From assembly GCA_047601145.1 (NCBI GenBank), contig JASGJW010000005.1, positions 62,001 through 126,000 on the forward strand: 64,000 nucleotides of DNA, read 5' to 3'. Below are positions 1 through 9,330 of the stretch, piece after piece. Positions within the stretch are counted from its first letter, which is position 1, and each line of letters opens with the position of its first letter. The translations under genes and the position numbers were made by a program. Source of the DNA: UBA7672 sp047601145 (lineage in GTDB: Bacteria > Pseudomonadota > Alphaproteobacteria > Caulobacterales > Hyphomonadaceae). The notes beneath the pieces were generated by a model. The model saw only the letters and a program-made list of their open reading frames with translations. It was not told the origin of the DNA and ran no database searches.

Positions 1-1
1 C

Positions 2-103
2 CGTCTTGAGCAGTGGATCACGCTGCACACGGCGCTCGGCGGCAACCCGACCAAGGCCACCCCGCTCGCCACCCCGGCCGCCACGGCGAACGGCAAGCAG
101 TAA
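2..103 (+). CDS. C-terminal end of a probable efflux outer-membrane protein (partial)
   Basis: Only the last 33 codons are present; the frame is open from base 2 to the TAA at 101-103. The tail reads LEQWITLHTALGGNP and then an Ala/Thr/Pro-rich end. The phrase with TALGG resembles the conserved ALGGGW-type end of TolC/NodT-family outer-membrane efflux proteins, so that is the best guess from a very short stretch. A strong terminator follows at once, so this is the last gene of its transcript. The low-complexity end is like the tails of other exported proteins in the window. Confidence 0.4.
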   Translation, partial: RLEQWITLHTALGGNPTKATPLATPAATANGKQ

Positions 104-124
104 GCCCCAACCGATCGACAATCG

Positions 125-156
125 AACCGCCCCGGAAGCCTGCTTCCGGGGCGGTT
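125..156 (+). terminator. Rho-independent terminator
   Basis: A perfect 15-base inverted repeat (AACCGCCCCGGAAGC and its complement) is separated by CT and followed by TCCTTTT. It ends the upstream partial gene. Confidence 0.85.
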
Positions 157-185
157 TCCTTTTGCGGTGCAGCGAATCCCCCCGG

Positions 186-213
186 TTGACCCGGATCGCG
201 GGCGCAATAGTCT
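186..213 (+). promoter_or_regulatory. Possible housekeeping promoter of the M2 peptidase gene
   Basis: TTGACC at 186-191 and TAGTCT at 208-213 are separated by 16 bases and lie about 50 bases upstream of the start at 261. The -35 element is good and the -10 element is weak. This is pattern recognition only. Confidence 0.35.
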
Positions 214-260
214 CCGCGCCGATCCCATGAGGGGCCAATATTCCAGACAGGACGGGTGAC

Positions 261-2078
261 ATGAGACAGTTACTGCTGTGCGGGGCGGCTATCGGCACAC
301 TGCTGCTATCAGCATGCAGCGGCGGTGGAGGCGATGCGAAAGCCAAGCCGGACGCCGCGACCTTCCTAACCAGCGCCGAGAAGGAACTCTCGGACTTCTC
401 CGACTACGCCGCGCGCGTTGCCTGGGTGAACGCCAACTTCATCACCGACGACACCGACTGGCTCAACGCCCGCGCCGGCTCGGAAGGCACGCTCCTCCAG
501 GTCCGCCTCGCCAATGCGACCAAGGACTACGCCGACGCCAAGCTCACGCCCGACCAGCAGCGCAAGATGACCATCCTGCGCGCCGGCATCGTGATGCCCT
601 CGCCCTCCTCGGGCACGCCTGAAGAGCAGAAGGCCGTCGCCGACGAACTCGCGAAGATCACCACCGACCTGCAATCCACCTACGGCAAGGGCAAGTTCAC
701 GATCGACGGCAAGGAGCTCAACCTCGAAGAGCTCTCCGAGATCATCGCCAAGTCGCGCGATCCGAAGAAGCTGCAGCAGGCCTGGGAAGGCTGGCACACC
801 ATCTCCCCGCCGATGAAGGCCGAATACGCCCGCATGGTCGAGATCGGCAACAAGGGGGCCAAGGAACTCGGCTTCTCCGACATCGCTGACATGTGGCTTG
901 CCAACTACGACATGCCCTCGAAGGACATGGAAGCCACGGTCGAGAAGCTGTGGGGCCAGGTGAAACCGCTCTATGACGACCTGCACTGCTACACGCGCGC
1001 CAAGCTCAACGCCAAATACGGCGACGCCGTCCAGCCCAAGACCGGCCCGATCCGCGCCGACCTCCTCGGCAACATGTGGGCGCAGGACTGGGGCAACATC
1101 TACGACATCGTCGCGCCCAAAGCCTCGAACCCCGGTTACAATCTCAGCGACGTCCTCGTCGCCAAGAAGTTCGATCCCATCAAGATGGTGAAGACCGGCG
1201 AGGGCTTCTACACCTCGCTCGGCCTGCCCGCACTTCCCGAAACCTTCTGGCAGCGCTCGCTCATCGTCCGCCCGCGTGACCGCGAAGTTGTCTGCCACGC
1301 CTCGGCATGGGACATCGACAACCTCGACGACATCCGCATCAAGATGTGCACGCAGGTGAACGCGGAGGACTTCTCCACCGTCCACCACGAACTCGGCCAC
1401 AACTTCTACCAGCGCGCCTACAAGAACCAGGACTTCCTGTTCAAGAACGGCGCGAATGACGGTTTCCACGAAGCGATCGGCGATTTCATCGCCCTCTCCG
1501 TCACGCCGGAATATCTCAAGCAGCTCGGCCTCATCACGAAAGTCCCGTCGGCCGAAGCCGACACCGGCCTCCTGATGGACCGCGCGCTCGAGAAGGTCGC
1601 TTTCCTGCCGTTTGCGCTGAAGGTCGACAAATGGCGCTGGCAGGTCTTCCGCGGCCAGACCACGCCTGAGCAGTACAACCAGGCCTGGTGGGATCTTGGC
1701 AAGCAGTATCAGGGCATCGTCGCCCCGGGCCCGCGCCCGGCCGACGCCTTCGACCCCGGCGCCAAGTTCCACATCCCGGGCAACACGCCGTACCTGCGCT
1801 ACTTCCTCTCCTTCATCCTGCAGTTCCAGTTCCAGAAGGCCGCTTGCGAACAGGCAGGCTGGACGGGCCCGCTGCATCGCTGCTCGATCTACGGCAACAA
1901 GGATGTCGGCGCGAAGTTCGCGAAGATGCTCGAAATGGGCGCCAGCAAGCCCTGGCCCGACGCTCTCGAAGCCTTCACCGGCACGCGCGAGATCGACGGC
2001 TCCGCCCTCGTCTCCTACTTCGCCCCGCTCCAGACGTGGCTGAAGGAACAGAACAAGGGCCAACAGTGCGGTTGGTAA
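261..2078 (+). CDS. M2-family (ACE-like) peptidyl-dipeptidase lipoprotein
   Basis: Zinc dipeptidyl carboxypeptidase related to angiotensin-converting enzyme, 605 residues. The N-terminus is a lipoprotein signal with lipobox LLSAC (Cys19), followed by a glycine-rich spacer, so the enzyme should be anchored to an envelope membrane and act on peptides outside the cytoplasm. The zinc site HELGH is at residues 376-380, and the third ligand is Glu404 in FHEAIGD. The 28-residue spacing between them equals that of human ACE. Length and layout match bacterial M2 peptidases. It has its own promoter candidate and terminator and appears monocistronic. Substrates are unknown. Confidence 0.93.
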   Translation: MRQLLLCGAAIGTLLLSACSGGGGDAKAKPDAATFLTSAEKELSDFSDYAARVAWVNANFITDDTDWLNARAGSEGTLLQVRLANATKDYADAKLTPDQQRKMTILRAGIVMPSPSSGTPEEQKAVADELAKITTDLQSTYGKGKFTIDGKELNLEELSEIIAKSRDPKKLQQAWEGWHTISPPMKAEYARMVEIGNKGAKELGFSDIADMWLANYDMPSKDMEATVEKLWGQVKPLYDDLHCYTRAKLNAKYGDAVQPKTGPIRADLLGNMWAQDWGNIYDIVAPKASNPGYNLSDVLVAKKFDPIKMVKTGEGFYTSLGLPALPETFWQRSLIVRPRDREVVCHASAWDIDNLDDIRIKMCTQVNAEDFSTVHHELGHNFYQRAYKNQDFLFKNGANDGFHEAIGDFIALSVTPEYLKQLGLITKVPSAEADTGLLMDRALEKVAFLPFALKVDKWRWQVFRGQTTPEQYNQAWWDLGKQYQGIVAPGPRPADAFDPGAKFHIPGNTPYLRYFLSFILQFQFQKAACEQAGWTGPLHRCSIYGNKDVGAKFAKMLEMGASKPWPDALEAFTGTREIDGSALVSYFAPLQTWLKEQNKGQQCGW

Positions 2079-2100
2079 GCCAACGCTGAACTGATCTCAC

Positions 2101-2128
2101 AACGCCGCTCCGGAAACGGGGCGGCGTT
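2101..2128 (+). terminator. Rho-independent terminator
   Basis: The 12-base arms AACGCCGCTCCG and CGGGGCGGCGTT pair with one G-T wobble around a four-base GAAA loop, followed by TTCTAT. It ends the M2 peptidase transcript. Confidence 0.75.
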
Positions 2129-2212
2129 TCTATGTCAGCTATCCCGATCGTTCAGTTGAACCGGCGCACACACCCGCCGATGCTCCACCCACGCAACAGC
2201 GGAGCGACACGC

Positions 2213-2617
2213 ATGCCCGCCTTCATCGACCACGTCTCGATCCCCGTCACTGACTTCGACAGGTCCGCCGCCTTTTATGACGTCGTCCTCGCCACGCTCG
2301 GCATGGTGCGCAGGAAAGAGAACGACATCGGCATAGGCTGGGGCCCGCCGCAAACCGCCGCCCCGATCTTCTGGATCATCGCCAACAAACCGGGCTCGGC
2401 CGCCGCCGGCCTCGGCCTTCACCTCTCGTTCCGCGCAAAGGATCGCGCCGAAGTTCACGCCTTCCACGAAACTGCACTGCGCGCAGGCGGCAAAGACGCA
2501 GGCGCACCCGGCATCCGCACCCAATACACCGCGGGCTTCTACGGCGCCTTCATCCTAGATCCCGACGGCTTCAAGATCGAAGCCGTGGTGCGCGAGGCTC
2601 TGCCACCCAGAGACTAG
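2213..2617 (+). CDS. VOC-family (glyoxalase/bleomycin-resistance fold) protein
   Basis: 134 residues. The start FIDHVSIPVTDFDRSAAFYDVVL and the end GFYGAFILDPDGFKIEAV are typical of single-domain vicinal-oxygen-chelate proteins, which bind a metal with His and Glu from paired beta-alpha-beta-beta-beta units. I chose ATG 2213 because AGCGGAG lies 8 bases upstream and the fold begins there; the frame also opens further upstream. The substrate cannot be told from sequence. A distinct second VOC gene lies at 24626-25012. Confidence 0.85.
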   Translation: MPAFIDHVSIPVTDFDRSAAFYDVVLATLGMVRRKENDIGIGWGPPQTAAPIFWIIANKPGSAAAGLGLHLSFRAKDRAEVHAFHETALRAGGKDAGAPGIRTQYTAGFYGAFILDPDGFKIEAVVREALPPRD

Positions 2618-2687
2618 CTTCCGGATGTGGCTTGCCGACACCTGCGCCGAGGTGCACCCTTTTCGTAGCTTAAGTGAGGACCAGATC

Positions 2688-3080
2688 ATGAAACGCGTCT
2701 TTCTGACGGGCATCCTGATTGCGATCGTCGCTGTTGGCGCTCCTGCGCTGGCGCAGGGAAACAACAAAGGCGGCAAGCACCATGCGGAGAAACCGCAGAC
2801 CGCAGCCGGCATGGTTTTCGGCGCCGCCGCCGAACACGACATCCGCGCCTACTTCCAGGCCAATCCGCTGACGCCGCAATCCTTGCCGCCGGGCATCGCC
2901 AAGAACCTCGCGCGCGGCAAGGCGTTGCCGCCCGGCATCGCAAAGCGCGCGCTTCCCGGCGGCCTCGCGAGCCAGCTTCCCAGCTATCCCGGTCATGAAA
3001 TTGTCGTGGTCGATCGTGACGTCTTCCTCGTCAACGTCGCCACCCAGATCATCGTCGACATCCTAACCCACGTCTTTTAG
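2688..3080 (+). CDS. CigR/RcnB-like exported protein
   Basis: 130 residues. A signal peptide ends around APALAQ. The mature part is basic and His-rich at first and then carries the hallmark of the CigR family: LPPGIAKNLARGK immediately followed by a second LPPGIAK, then a short domain ending VVVDRDVFLVNVATQIIVDIL. CigR in Salmonella is an anti-virulence regulator, but most family members are uncharacterised envelope proteins. The chosen ATG follows GTGAGGA; the open frame extends to 2625 but that part does not look coding. Confidence 0.75.
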   Translation: MKRVFLTGILIAIVAVGAPALAQGNNKGGKHHAEKPQTAAGMVFGAAAEHDIRAYFQANPLTPQSLPPGIAKNLARGKALPPGIAKRALPGGLASQLPSYPGHEIVVVDRDVFLVNVATQIIVDILTHVF

Positions 3081-3118
3081 GACACGTTGTGAGCGTCAGG
3101 CACACGGACAACATCTCC

Positions 3119-4654
3119 ATGCGCGTCGCTTATCCTGTTTTCGCAGCCCTTCTCGCAGCCTGCTCAACAGGTTCGGCGCCGGAACCTCTTCAGAAATTCG
3201 ACCCCGTCATCACCCTCACCGGCGAGATCACGCGAGCCGACCATCAGACCTACAAGGAAATCCCCTTCGCGGTCCCCGTTGGCGTCACGCGCCTCAGCGT
3301 CGACTTCGCCTACACCAACAAGGAAAACCGCACCGTCATTGATCTTGGCCTTCGCGACCCGCAAGGCCTGCGCGGCTGGAGCGGCGGCAACAAGAGCACG
3401 TTCACCATCGGCGAGTTCGGCGCCACGCCGTCCTATCGCCCCGGTCCGCTGCCGCCCGGCGAATGGAAACTCATCCTAGGCGTGCCCAACACCCGCGAAG
3501 GCCAGACCGCGACCTGGACAGCGACCATCACCCTGGACAACGCGAAAGAGACGCCCCGCAAACAGTCCGCCGCGATCTGGAGCGCCAGCCAGGTCATCTC
3601 GGGAACGCCCGGCTGGTATCGGGGCGACTTCCACATGCACACTGCCCATTCCGATGGCTCGTGTGATGTCCACGGCAAGCGCGAGCCCTGCCCGGTCGTT
3701 CAGACCGTCCAGGCCGCGCGCAACGCCAATCTCGATTTCGCCGCCATCACTGACCACAACACGATCACACAGCTCGGCGACATCCGCTCCTTGCAGGCCA
3801 GCTTCCCGCGCACGCTCCTGATCCCCGGCACGGAAGTCACCACCTTCTACGGCCACGCCAACGCCATCGGCGTCACCGGCCCGGTCGACTTCCAACTCGG
3901 TTCCCCGCACCTGCCCACGCTCGGCAAGCTGTTCGACGAACTCGCCGCACAGAACGCCATCCTATCGGTCAATCATCCGAGCCTTCCCTCCGGCGAAATC
4001 TGCATGGGCTGCGGCTGGACCGCGAAGGACACGGACTGGTCGCGCGTCACCGCCATCGAGGTCGTCAACGGCTCTACCCTTCGCACCGGCGGTCCCGAAG
4101 GCCCAACCTCCGGCATCCGCTTCTGGGACAATCTCCTGAAACAGGGCTACCGCCTCACAGCCATCGGCGGCAGCGACAACCACGACGCCACGGACGCGGC
4201 CGGCGCAAAACAACCGCCGATCGGCAAACCCACCACCGTCGTCTACGCCAGCGAACTCTCGACGGCCGGCATCATCGCCGGCGTCAAATCCGGCCGTATC
4301 TTCGTCGATGTCGCCGGGTTGCCCGGACTGTCGCTCGACATGAACGCCATCAGCAATGGCCAGAGCACCGACATGGGCGGCGAACTCCGTTTGCCGGAAG
4401 ACAAGTCCGCCATCCTGACCGTCTGGTACGACAGCGCGCTTCCGAACGCGCAACTTGCCTACGTCTCCAACGGTCTCGTCTTTACCGACCGCAGGTCGGT
4501 CCCCGGTCCCGTGGCCCGCAAGGACGCCCACGGTGAAGCCATGTCCGCCCGCCTCGCCCCCGGGGCGACCTCCGGCTACGTCCGCACCGAACTCCGCGAC
4601 GCCGCCGGCAAACTTCTCCTCCTCGGCAACCCGATCTATATCCGCAAGCAGTAA
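3119..4654 (+). CDS. CehA/McbA-type PHP-domain metallohydrolase lipoprotein
   Basis: 511 residues from ATG 3119. The lipobox LAAC (Cys15) marks a lipoprotein. Residues about 30-160 look like a beta-sandwich ligand-binding region. The PHP metallohydrolase follows, with metal motifs GDFHMHTAHSDG and AITDHN and later His residues in VNHPS and GGSDNHDA. CehA and McbA hydrolyse carbamate esters such as carbaryl, but the wider family is mostly of unknown substrate. An in-frame GTG at 3089 is an alternative start; ATG 3119 gives a clean signal peptide. It ends head-on with the OmpA gene, and the 140 bases between hold no clear feature. Confidence 0.85.
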   Translation: MRVAYPVFAALLAACSTGSAPEPLQKFDPVITLTGEITRADHQTYKEIPFAVPVGVTRLSVDFAYTNKENRTVIDLGLRDPQGLRGWSGGNKSTFTIGEFGATPSYRPGPLPPGEWKLILGVPNTREGQTATWTATITLDNAKETPRKQSAAIWSASQVISGTPGWYRGDFHMHTAHSDGSCDVHGKREPCPVVQTVQAARNANLDFAAITDHNTITQLGDIRSLQASFPRTLLIPGTEVTTFYGHANAIGVTGPVDFQLGSPHLPTLGKLFDELAAQNAILSVNHPSLPSGEICMGCGWTAKDTDWSRVTAIEVVNGSTLRTGGPEGPTSGIRFWDNLLKQGYRLTAIGGSDNHDATDAAGAKQPPIGKPTTVVYASELSTAGIIAGVKSGRIFVDVAGLPGLSLDMNAISNGQSTDMGGELRLPEDKSAILTVWYDSALPNAQLAYVSNGLVFTDRRSVPGPVARKDAHGEAMSARLAPGATSGYVRTELRDAAGKLLLLGNPIYIRKQ

Positions 4655-4794
4655 GCACAGCCCCTCGTGTGAAACAGGGGACTCAGAGCTGCAAAGAGGT
4701 TCGCGCAACTGCGCGAAAATCAGCGCGCCCCTAGCGCGCCAAAAAACCGCAAATCCAGAAAACCCGCTCACCAGCGGGATCGCGCCCGTGAGCC

Positions 4795-6072
4795 TTACCC
4801 GCACACCAGCTCTTCGACATCCGGTTCCGGGGCGCAAGCCCGGCTCGGTTCTTCACCCGGCCCGCCTTTCACGAACACATCGACGCGCCGCTGGTTCGAG
4901 CAGTTCTGGTTATCGTCCAGCCCGGTGAGCTCGCCCACCCCAGCCGCGTCCACCACGTTTAGACCCTTGGTCCGCAGGAAGTCCGCCACTACCGTGGCCC
5001 GCTGACCGCCGAGCGCCGAATTGTAGTTCGACGTCCCGCGCGTATCGGCATAGCCGCGGACGATCAGCTCCTTGCCGGCGAACGCCGCGCTGAACTGCTC
5101 AAGCTCGCCCTCTAGCGTCTTGCGCGAAGCCGCCGTCAGCTTCGACCCCGCCGTGCAGAACCACGCATGCATCGCGCGGTCACCCACCGGAACCGGCGCA
5201 GCGGCAGGAGCGGGCGCGGCCTCGGCTGCCGCCTTCGATGTATCTGGTTCCGGGATCGGCCCCTTCGGCGTCAGGTCCACGGCCCGGTCGCCGAACGGAT
5301 CAGGCGGCAGCAACGGCGCCGGCGGGGGCGCTGCTGCAGGCAACGCGATCGGATCGTTCATCGCCGACTGCACGCCGACAAGCTGGTTGTCCTGCTGCTG
5401 CCCGCCTCGCAGCATCCACAGCAGCAGCAACACGACGACCGCAGCGCCCAGCATCACGCCGACGAAATCATCCTGGTTGAACCCGTGCTCGCGTGGCGGC
5501 TCGCCACTCCCCGCACCGCTTCCTCCTCCGCCTCCGCCACCCGTGCGCGGCGGCGCCTTCTCGGCCAGCAGTGGCGGTGGCGGCGGGGTCTCGGCCTTCG
5601 GTGCGGGAGCTGGCGGGGCCGGCGGCGGCGCATCGATCACGTCGGCCGCGGTCGCAGCCCCGCTCACCAGCACAAGCGAGGACGTCCTCGCAGCTTTACG
5701 GCGCCAGGCCTCCTCGCGCTTCAGGTCCTGGTATTTCACCTCGACCGGCTCGCTCACCGCGATCTCCGGTTGCGAGGCGACGACGTGCAAAGCCGTCCGC
5801 TTCGGTAGCGGTGGCGGGGCAACAACGGCCTCGACGGGCGGCGGGCTGTCGGCGCGGACAGGCTTCGCGCCGAAACGGTCGACGGGCGCGGCTTTCGCAA
5901 TCCTCCCGCCCCCAGCGAACGCATCGCCCCGGGTTGCAGACTTCACATTGCCGAAATGGTCGACCACGCCCGCGCGCCCGGCCTGGGCGGCGAACCGGTC
6001 CTGGCCGGACCCGCCCTTCGCCGCTGCGCCGCGCGGGGCGAACCGATCGTTGAAGGTGGGGGTCTGGCCCAT
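4795..6072 (-). CDS. Single-pass membrane protein with cytoplasmic DRF-motif region and OmpA-like domain
   Basis: 425 residues. Residues 1 to about 75 contain a spaced short motif (NDRF, QDRFAA, VDHFG, GDAF, VDRFG). A charged and then Pro/Gly-rich linker follows. One membrane segment at about 203-221 (FVGVMLGAAVVVLLLLWML) precedes a second Pro/Ala linker and a C-terminal OmpA-like peptidoglycan-binding domain with GYADTRGTSNYN and NQRRVDVFV. The inferred topology puts the motif region in the cytoplasm and the OmpA domain in the periplasm. ATG 6072 follows GAGGAG; an in-frame ATG at 6129 would add 19 residues. It is divergent from dapE. Confidence 0.82.
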   Translation of the reverse strand: MGQTPTFNDRFAPRGAAAKGGSGQDRFAAQAGRAGVVDHFGNVKSATRGDAFAGGGRIAKAAPVDRFGAKPVRADSPPPVEAVVAPPPLPKRTALHVVASQPEIAVSEPVEVKYQDLKREEAWRRKAARTSSLVLVSGAATAADVIDAPPPAPPAPAPKAETPPPPPLLAEKAPPRTGGGGGGGSGAGSGEPPREHGFNQDDFVGVMLGAAVVVLLLLWMLRGGQQQDNQLVGVQSAMNDPIALPAAAPPPAPLLPPDPFGDRAVDLTPKGPIPEPDTSKAAAEAAPAPAAAPVPVGDRAMHAWFCTAGSKLTAASRKTLEGELEQFSAAFAGKELIVRGYADTRGTSNYNSALGGQRATVVADFLRTKGLNVVDAAGVGELTGLDDNQNCSNQRRVDVFVKGGPGEEPSRACAPEPDVEELVCG

Positions 6073-6225
6073 CTTCTCCTCGATCCCGGCCGGGAGGTTC
6101 TCCACAGCCCGTGTCTCACTACGGGTCATACCGGGCGGACCCCGCCCCGGGCAAGTACGACCACCGAAATGACAGTTCGGACAGCCTTCCTTCCCAGCAC
6201 TACCCGGCCGGGCTAAACCCCCGCC

Positions 6226-7374
6226 ATGACAGATTTCCTCCATGATCCGATAGCACTCGCTCAGGCCCTGATCCGCCAGCCCACGGTGAACCCCTGCCAT
6301 GACGGCGCGCAGGATGTGCTGGCCGACGCCCTGGAATCGCTCGGCTTCCGCACCAAGCGCTATCCGTTCGAGGGCGTGGACAATCTCTGGGCCCGGCTCG
6401 GCGGCGCAGCGCCGAATCTCTGTTTCGCCGGCCATACGGACGTCGTGCCCGTGGGCGACGCCGCCGGTTGGACCGTCGACCCCTTCGGCGCGGAGATCCG
6501 CGACGGCGTTCTCTATGGCCGCGGAACATCCGACATGAAAGGCGCGATCGCTGCCTTCGTCAGCGCCAGCGCGCGCTACCTCGCCGACCATGGCGCGCCC
6601 TCCGGCTCGATCTCACTGCTGATCACGGGCGACGAGGAAGGTCCTGGCCTCCACGGCACGCGCCGCCTCCTGCCAGCCGTAATTGCGGACGGTGAGACCA
6701 TCGACCACTGTATCGTTGGCGAACCCACTTCCGAGGACGTCATCGCCGATATCGTCAAGAACGGACGCCGTGGCTCGCTCAATGCGGTGATCAAGGCCGT
6801 CGGCAAGCAGGGCCACGCAGCCTACCCGGAGAAGTCGGCGAACCCGATGCCTGTCCTGCTCGATGCGCTGCAGAAGCTGCGGAACATGACGCTCGACACT
6901 GGTAGTCCCGGCTTCCAGCCGTCCAATCTCGAGATCACCACAATCGATGTCGGCAACGCTGCTCACAACGTGATCCCGGCGATCGCCACCGCCAAGTTCA
7001 ATATCCGGTTCAACCCCAACCACACCGGCGAGGCGCTGATGAAGCGCATCTCTGACCTGATCAGCACTACCGAGCGCGGTGTGACCATCACGGTCGATCA
7101 GCGTGTCACGGGTGAAGCGTTCTACACGAGGCCCGGCAAGCTGACCGACCTGATCGTCGGCGCGGTGAAGGCGGAAACCGGTCGTGAACCTGCCTTAACA
7201 ACAGGTGGCGGAACTTCCGATGCGCGCTACATCAAGGACGTCTGCCCGGTTGCTGAACTTGGCGTAAGAAACGAAATGGCGCACAAGGTCGACGAGTGCA
7301 TCCCGGTCGACGAAATCGAAACGCTTTGCCGGATATATTACCGGCTCCTGGCCAGCTATTTCGCCGCGGCCTGA
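6226..7374 (+). CDS. dapE: Succinyl-diaminopimelate desuccinylase
   Basis: Zinc M20 amidohydrolase that removes succinate from N-succinyl-LL-diaminopimelate in the lysine/meso-DAP pathway, which supplies peptidoglycan. It has 382 residues, the normal length. Visible motifs are GHTDVVPVGD (His70, Asp72 as metal ligands), ITGDEEGPG with the catalytic Glu, and TGGGTSDARYI near the C-terminus. It is divergent from the OmpA-domain gene with about 150 bases between the starts. DapE is cytoplasmic. Confidence 0.95.
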   Translation: MTDFLHDPIALAQALIRQPTVNPCHDGAQDVLADALESLGFRTKRYPFEGVDNLWARLGGAAPNLCFAGHTDVVPVGDAAGWTVDPFGAEIRDGVLYGRGTSDMKGAIAAFVSASARYLADHGAPSGSISLLITGDEEGPGLHGTRRLLPAVIADGETIDHCIVGEPTSEDVIADIVKNGRRGSLNAVIKAVGKQGHAAYPEKSANPMPVLLDALQKLRNMTLDTGSPGFQPSNLEITTIDVGNAAHNVIPAIATAKFNIRFNPNHTGEALMKRISDLISTTERGVTITVDQRVTGEAFYTRPGKLTDLIVGAVKAETGREPALTTGGGTSDARYIKDVCPVAELGVRNEMAHKVDECIPVDEIETLCRIYYRLLASYFAAA

Positions 7375-7515
7375 GGACTGGCGTCCGGCCCCACCTGAAA
7401 TTTGGTGAATCCCGCGTCGTCACGAGATTGCCGCGGCGCAGTGCTTGCTTCGAAAAACCTGTCGCGCGCGCAGCGACAAACTATGTGAACGCCGGCAACG
7501 GCGATGAGTGGGTGA

Positions 7516-9330
7516 ATGGCGTTCGGCGGACGACAGCCGGGTCGGGCCGTACGTGTCCTTTTGGGCGCGATCCTGGGCCTGTGCCTGCTCGGCACGCCCG
7601 CATTCGCGCAACACGGGAATGGCGAAGCCGGCCGTGTGCCCGTGGATGGCGTCCCCACCGCACTGCAGGATGACCTGAAGCAACTTCAGCGCGAGGAGCC
7701 CGTCCCCTCGTCCCTCTTCGAGGCCCGCCGCCAGGCCGAGCGCGCCGCGCAGGTCGTCGCGACCTTCCTCGAGTCCGAAGGATACTACCAGGCCGAAGTC
7801 GAGCCGCACGCCGAAGGCGTCGACACGTTCACCCGCGGCGTGACGGTCACCGCAGGCCCGCTGTTCACCTATGCCTCCGTCAGGATCGATTATCTCGACG
7901 CCCTGCCCGACGACACGACGCGCATCGAACTTGAATCGCTGCTCGCCGTCATCGACGCGGGCGTTCCCGCGCGTGCGAAGCCAGTCATCGACACCGGCAA
8001 CGCGCTGATCGCGCGCCTGCGCAATGCCGGTTATCCCGATGCCAAGCAGGATCCTGTCGACGCACTCGCCGACGCAGACACCAGCACGGTCGAGCTCACG
8101 TTCAAGGTGCGCGCTGGCCTGCGCGCCTCGTTCGGCAAGCTGAGCGTCAGCGGCCTTGTCGATACCAAGGACCAGTTCATCGAGAGCCTGAAACCGTGGA
8201 AGCCGGACGAGATCGTAACGCCCGCCAAGCTCGACGAATTCCGTTCGCGCCTCGCACAGACCGGTCTCTTCTCGACGGCCACAGCACGCCTCGCCACTGA
8301 AGACCCGGCCGCCGCCAACGGGGCTGCACCGCGCGATGTCGTCGTCGAGGTCAAGGAACGCGAGCGCCGCACGATCGCGCTCGGCGCATCGGCCTCCACC
8401 AGCGACGGCGCCGGTCTTGATGGCTCGTGGGAGCTGCGCAACTACAGCGGCTGGGGCGACTCGCTGAAGCTGACCGGCCAGATCGCCACGCTCCAGCGCA
8501 AGCTCGGCGCGACTTACACCCTGCCGCACATCGGCAAGTACGGCCGCATCCTCAAGGTCGGGACGGAAGTCGAGGATATCGAGACCGACGCCTACGACCA
8601 GACTGGCGCCAAAGTTTCGGCCTCGATCGAGGAACAGCTCACGCCTCGCGTCCGCGCGGCGCTCGGCGTGGAAGCGGGCTATGCCAGCATCCTCGACTCG
8701 CAGGCGATCACCGACGGCGGCGGCCGCCGCGACCTGATCATCCTCTCCGGTTCGGCCACAGCCGAATATGTCGGCGTCCGTGACATCCTAGAGCCCGTGA
8801 ACGGCATACGCGCCCGCGCGACGTTCGAGCCGGGTTTGACGACCGGCGACACCAACATCGTCTTCGGCCGCATCACGGGCGAGGGCAGCATCTATTACGA
8901 CTTCGGAACCGAGGGCAATTTCGTCGGCGCACTGCGCGGCAAGCTCGGCGCAATCGTCGGCCCGAACGGCTATCCGCCTGACAAGGCTTTCTTCGCGGGC
9001 GGCGGCGGATCGGTGCGCGGCTACGAGTATCAATCGCTTTCGCCCCGCGACTCCGAGGGAAAACTCTCGGGCGGTCGTTCTCTCGTCGAGATGAGCGCCG
9101 AACTGCGCTACCGGGCCAACGATACGCTCGGATACGTCGCCTTCATGGACGCAGGCGCTGCGGGCGGCAACGTCGAGCCCTCGATCGATAGCATGAGCTA
9201 CGGGGCTGGCGTTGGCGTACGTTACTACACCGGTTTCGGCCCGCTTCGGGCAGATATCGCAGTTCCGCTGAACAAGAAGACAGGCGATGCGGACTTCCAG
9301 ATATATATCTCCATCGGACAGGCGTTCTGA
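7516..9330 (+). CDS. tamA: TamA, outer-membrane component of the translocation and assembly module
   Basis: 604 residues with a signal peptide (LLGAILGLCLLGTPAFAQ). An N-terminal region with POTRA-like segments spans roughly residues 60-280, followed by a BamA-superfamily beta-barrel that ends in a terminal Phe (YISIGQAF). The barrel contains the conserved VRGYEYQSLSPRD loop. TamA works with TamB to move or insert proteins and lipids at the outer membrane. The stop overlaps the tamB start by one base (TGATG), so the two are translationally coupled. The 141 bases upstream hold no obvious terminator. Confidence 0.92.
   Translation: MAFGGRQPGRAVRVLLGAILGLCLLGTPAFAQHGNGEAGRVPVDGVPTALQDDLKQLQREEPVPSSLFEARRQAERAAQVVATFLESEGYYQAEVEPHAEGVDTFTRGVTVTAGPLFTYASVRIDYLDALPDDTTRIELESLLAVIDAGVPARAKPVIDTGNALIARLRNAGYPDAKQDPVDALADADTSTVELTFKVRAGLRASFGKLSVSGLVDTKDQFIESLKPWKPDEIVTPAKLDEFRSRLAQTGLFSTATARLATEDPAAANGAAPRDVVVEVKERERRTIALGASASTSDGAGLDGSWELRNYSGWGDSLKLTGQIATLQRKLGATYTLPHIGKYGRILKVGTEVEDIETDAYDQTGAKVSASIEEQLTPRVRAALGVEAGYASILDSQAITDGGGRRDLIILSGSATAEYVGVRDILEPVNGIRARATFEPGLTTGDTNIVFGRITGEGSIYYDFGTEGNFVGALRGKLGAIVGPNGYPPDKAFFAGGGGSVRGYEYQSLSPRDSEGKLSGGRSLVEMSAELRYRANDTLGYVAFMDAGAAGGNVEPSIDSMSYGAGVGVRYYTGFGPLRADIAVPLNKKTGDADFQIYISIGQAF

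Noticed and set aside
366..2063. Long open frame antisense to the M2 peptidase gene
   Set aside because: High GC makes long antisense frames common; the forward frame has full family motifs and the antisense product does not look like a protein.
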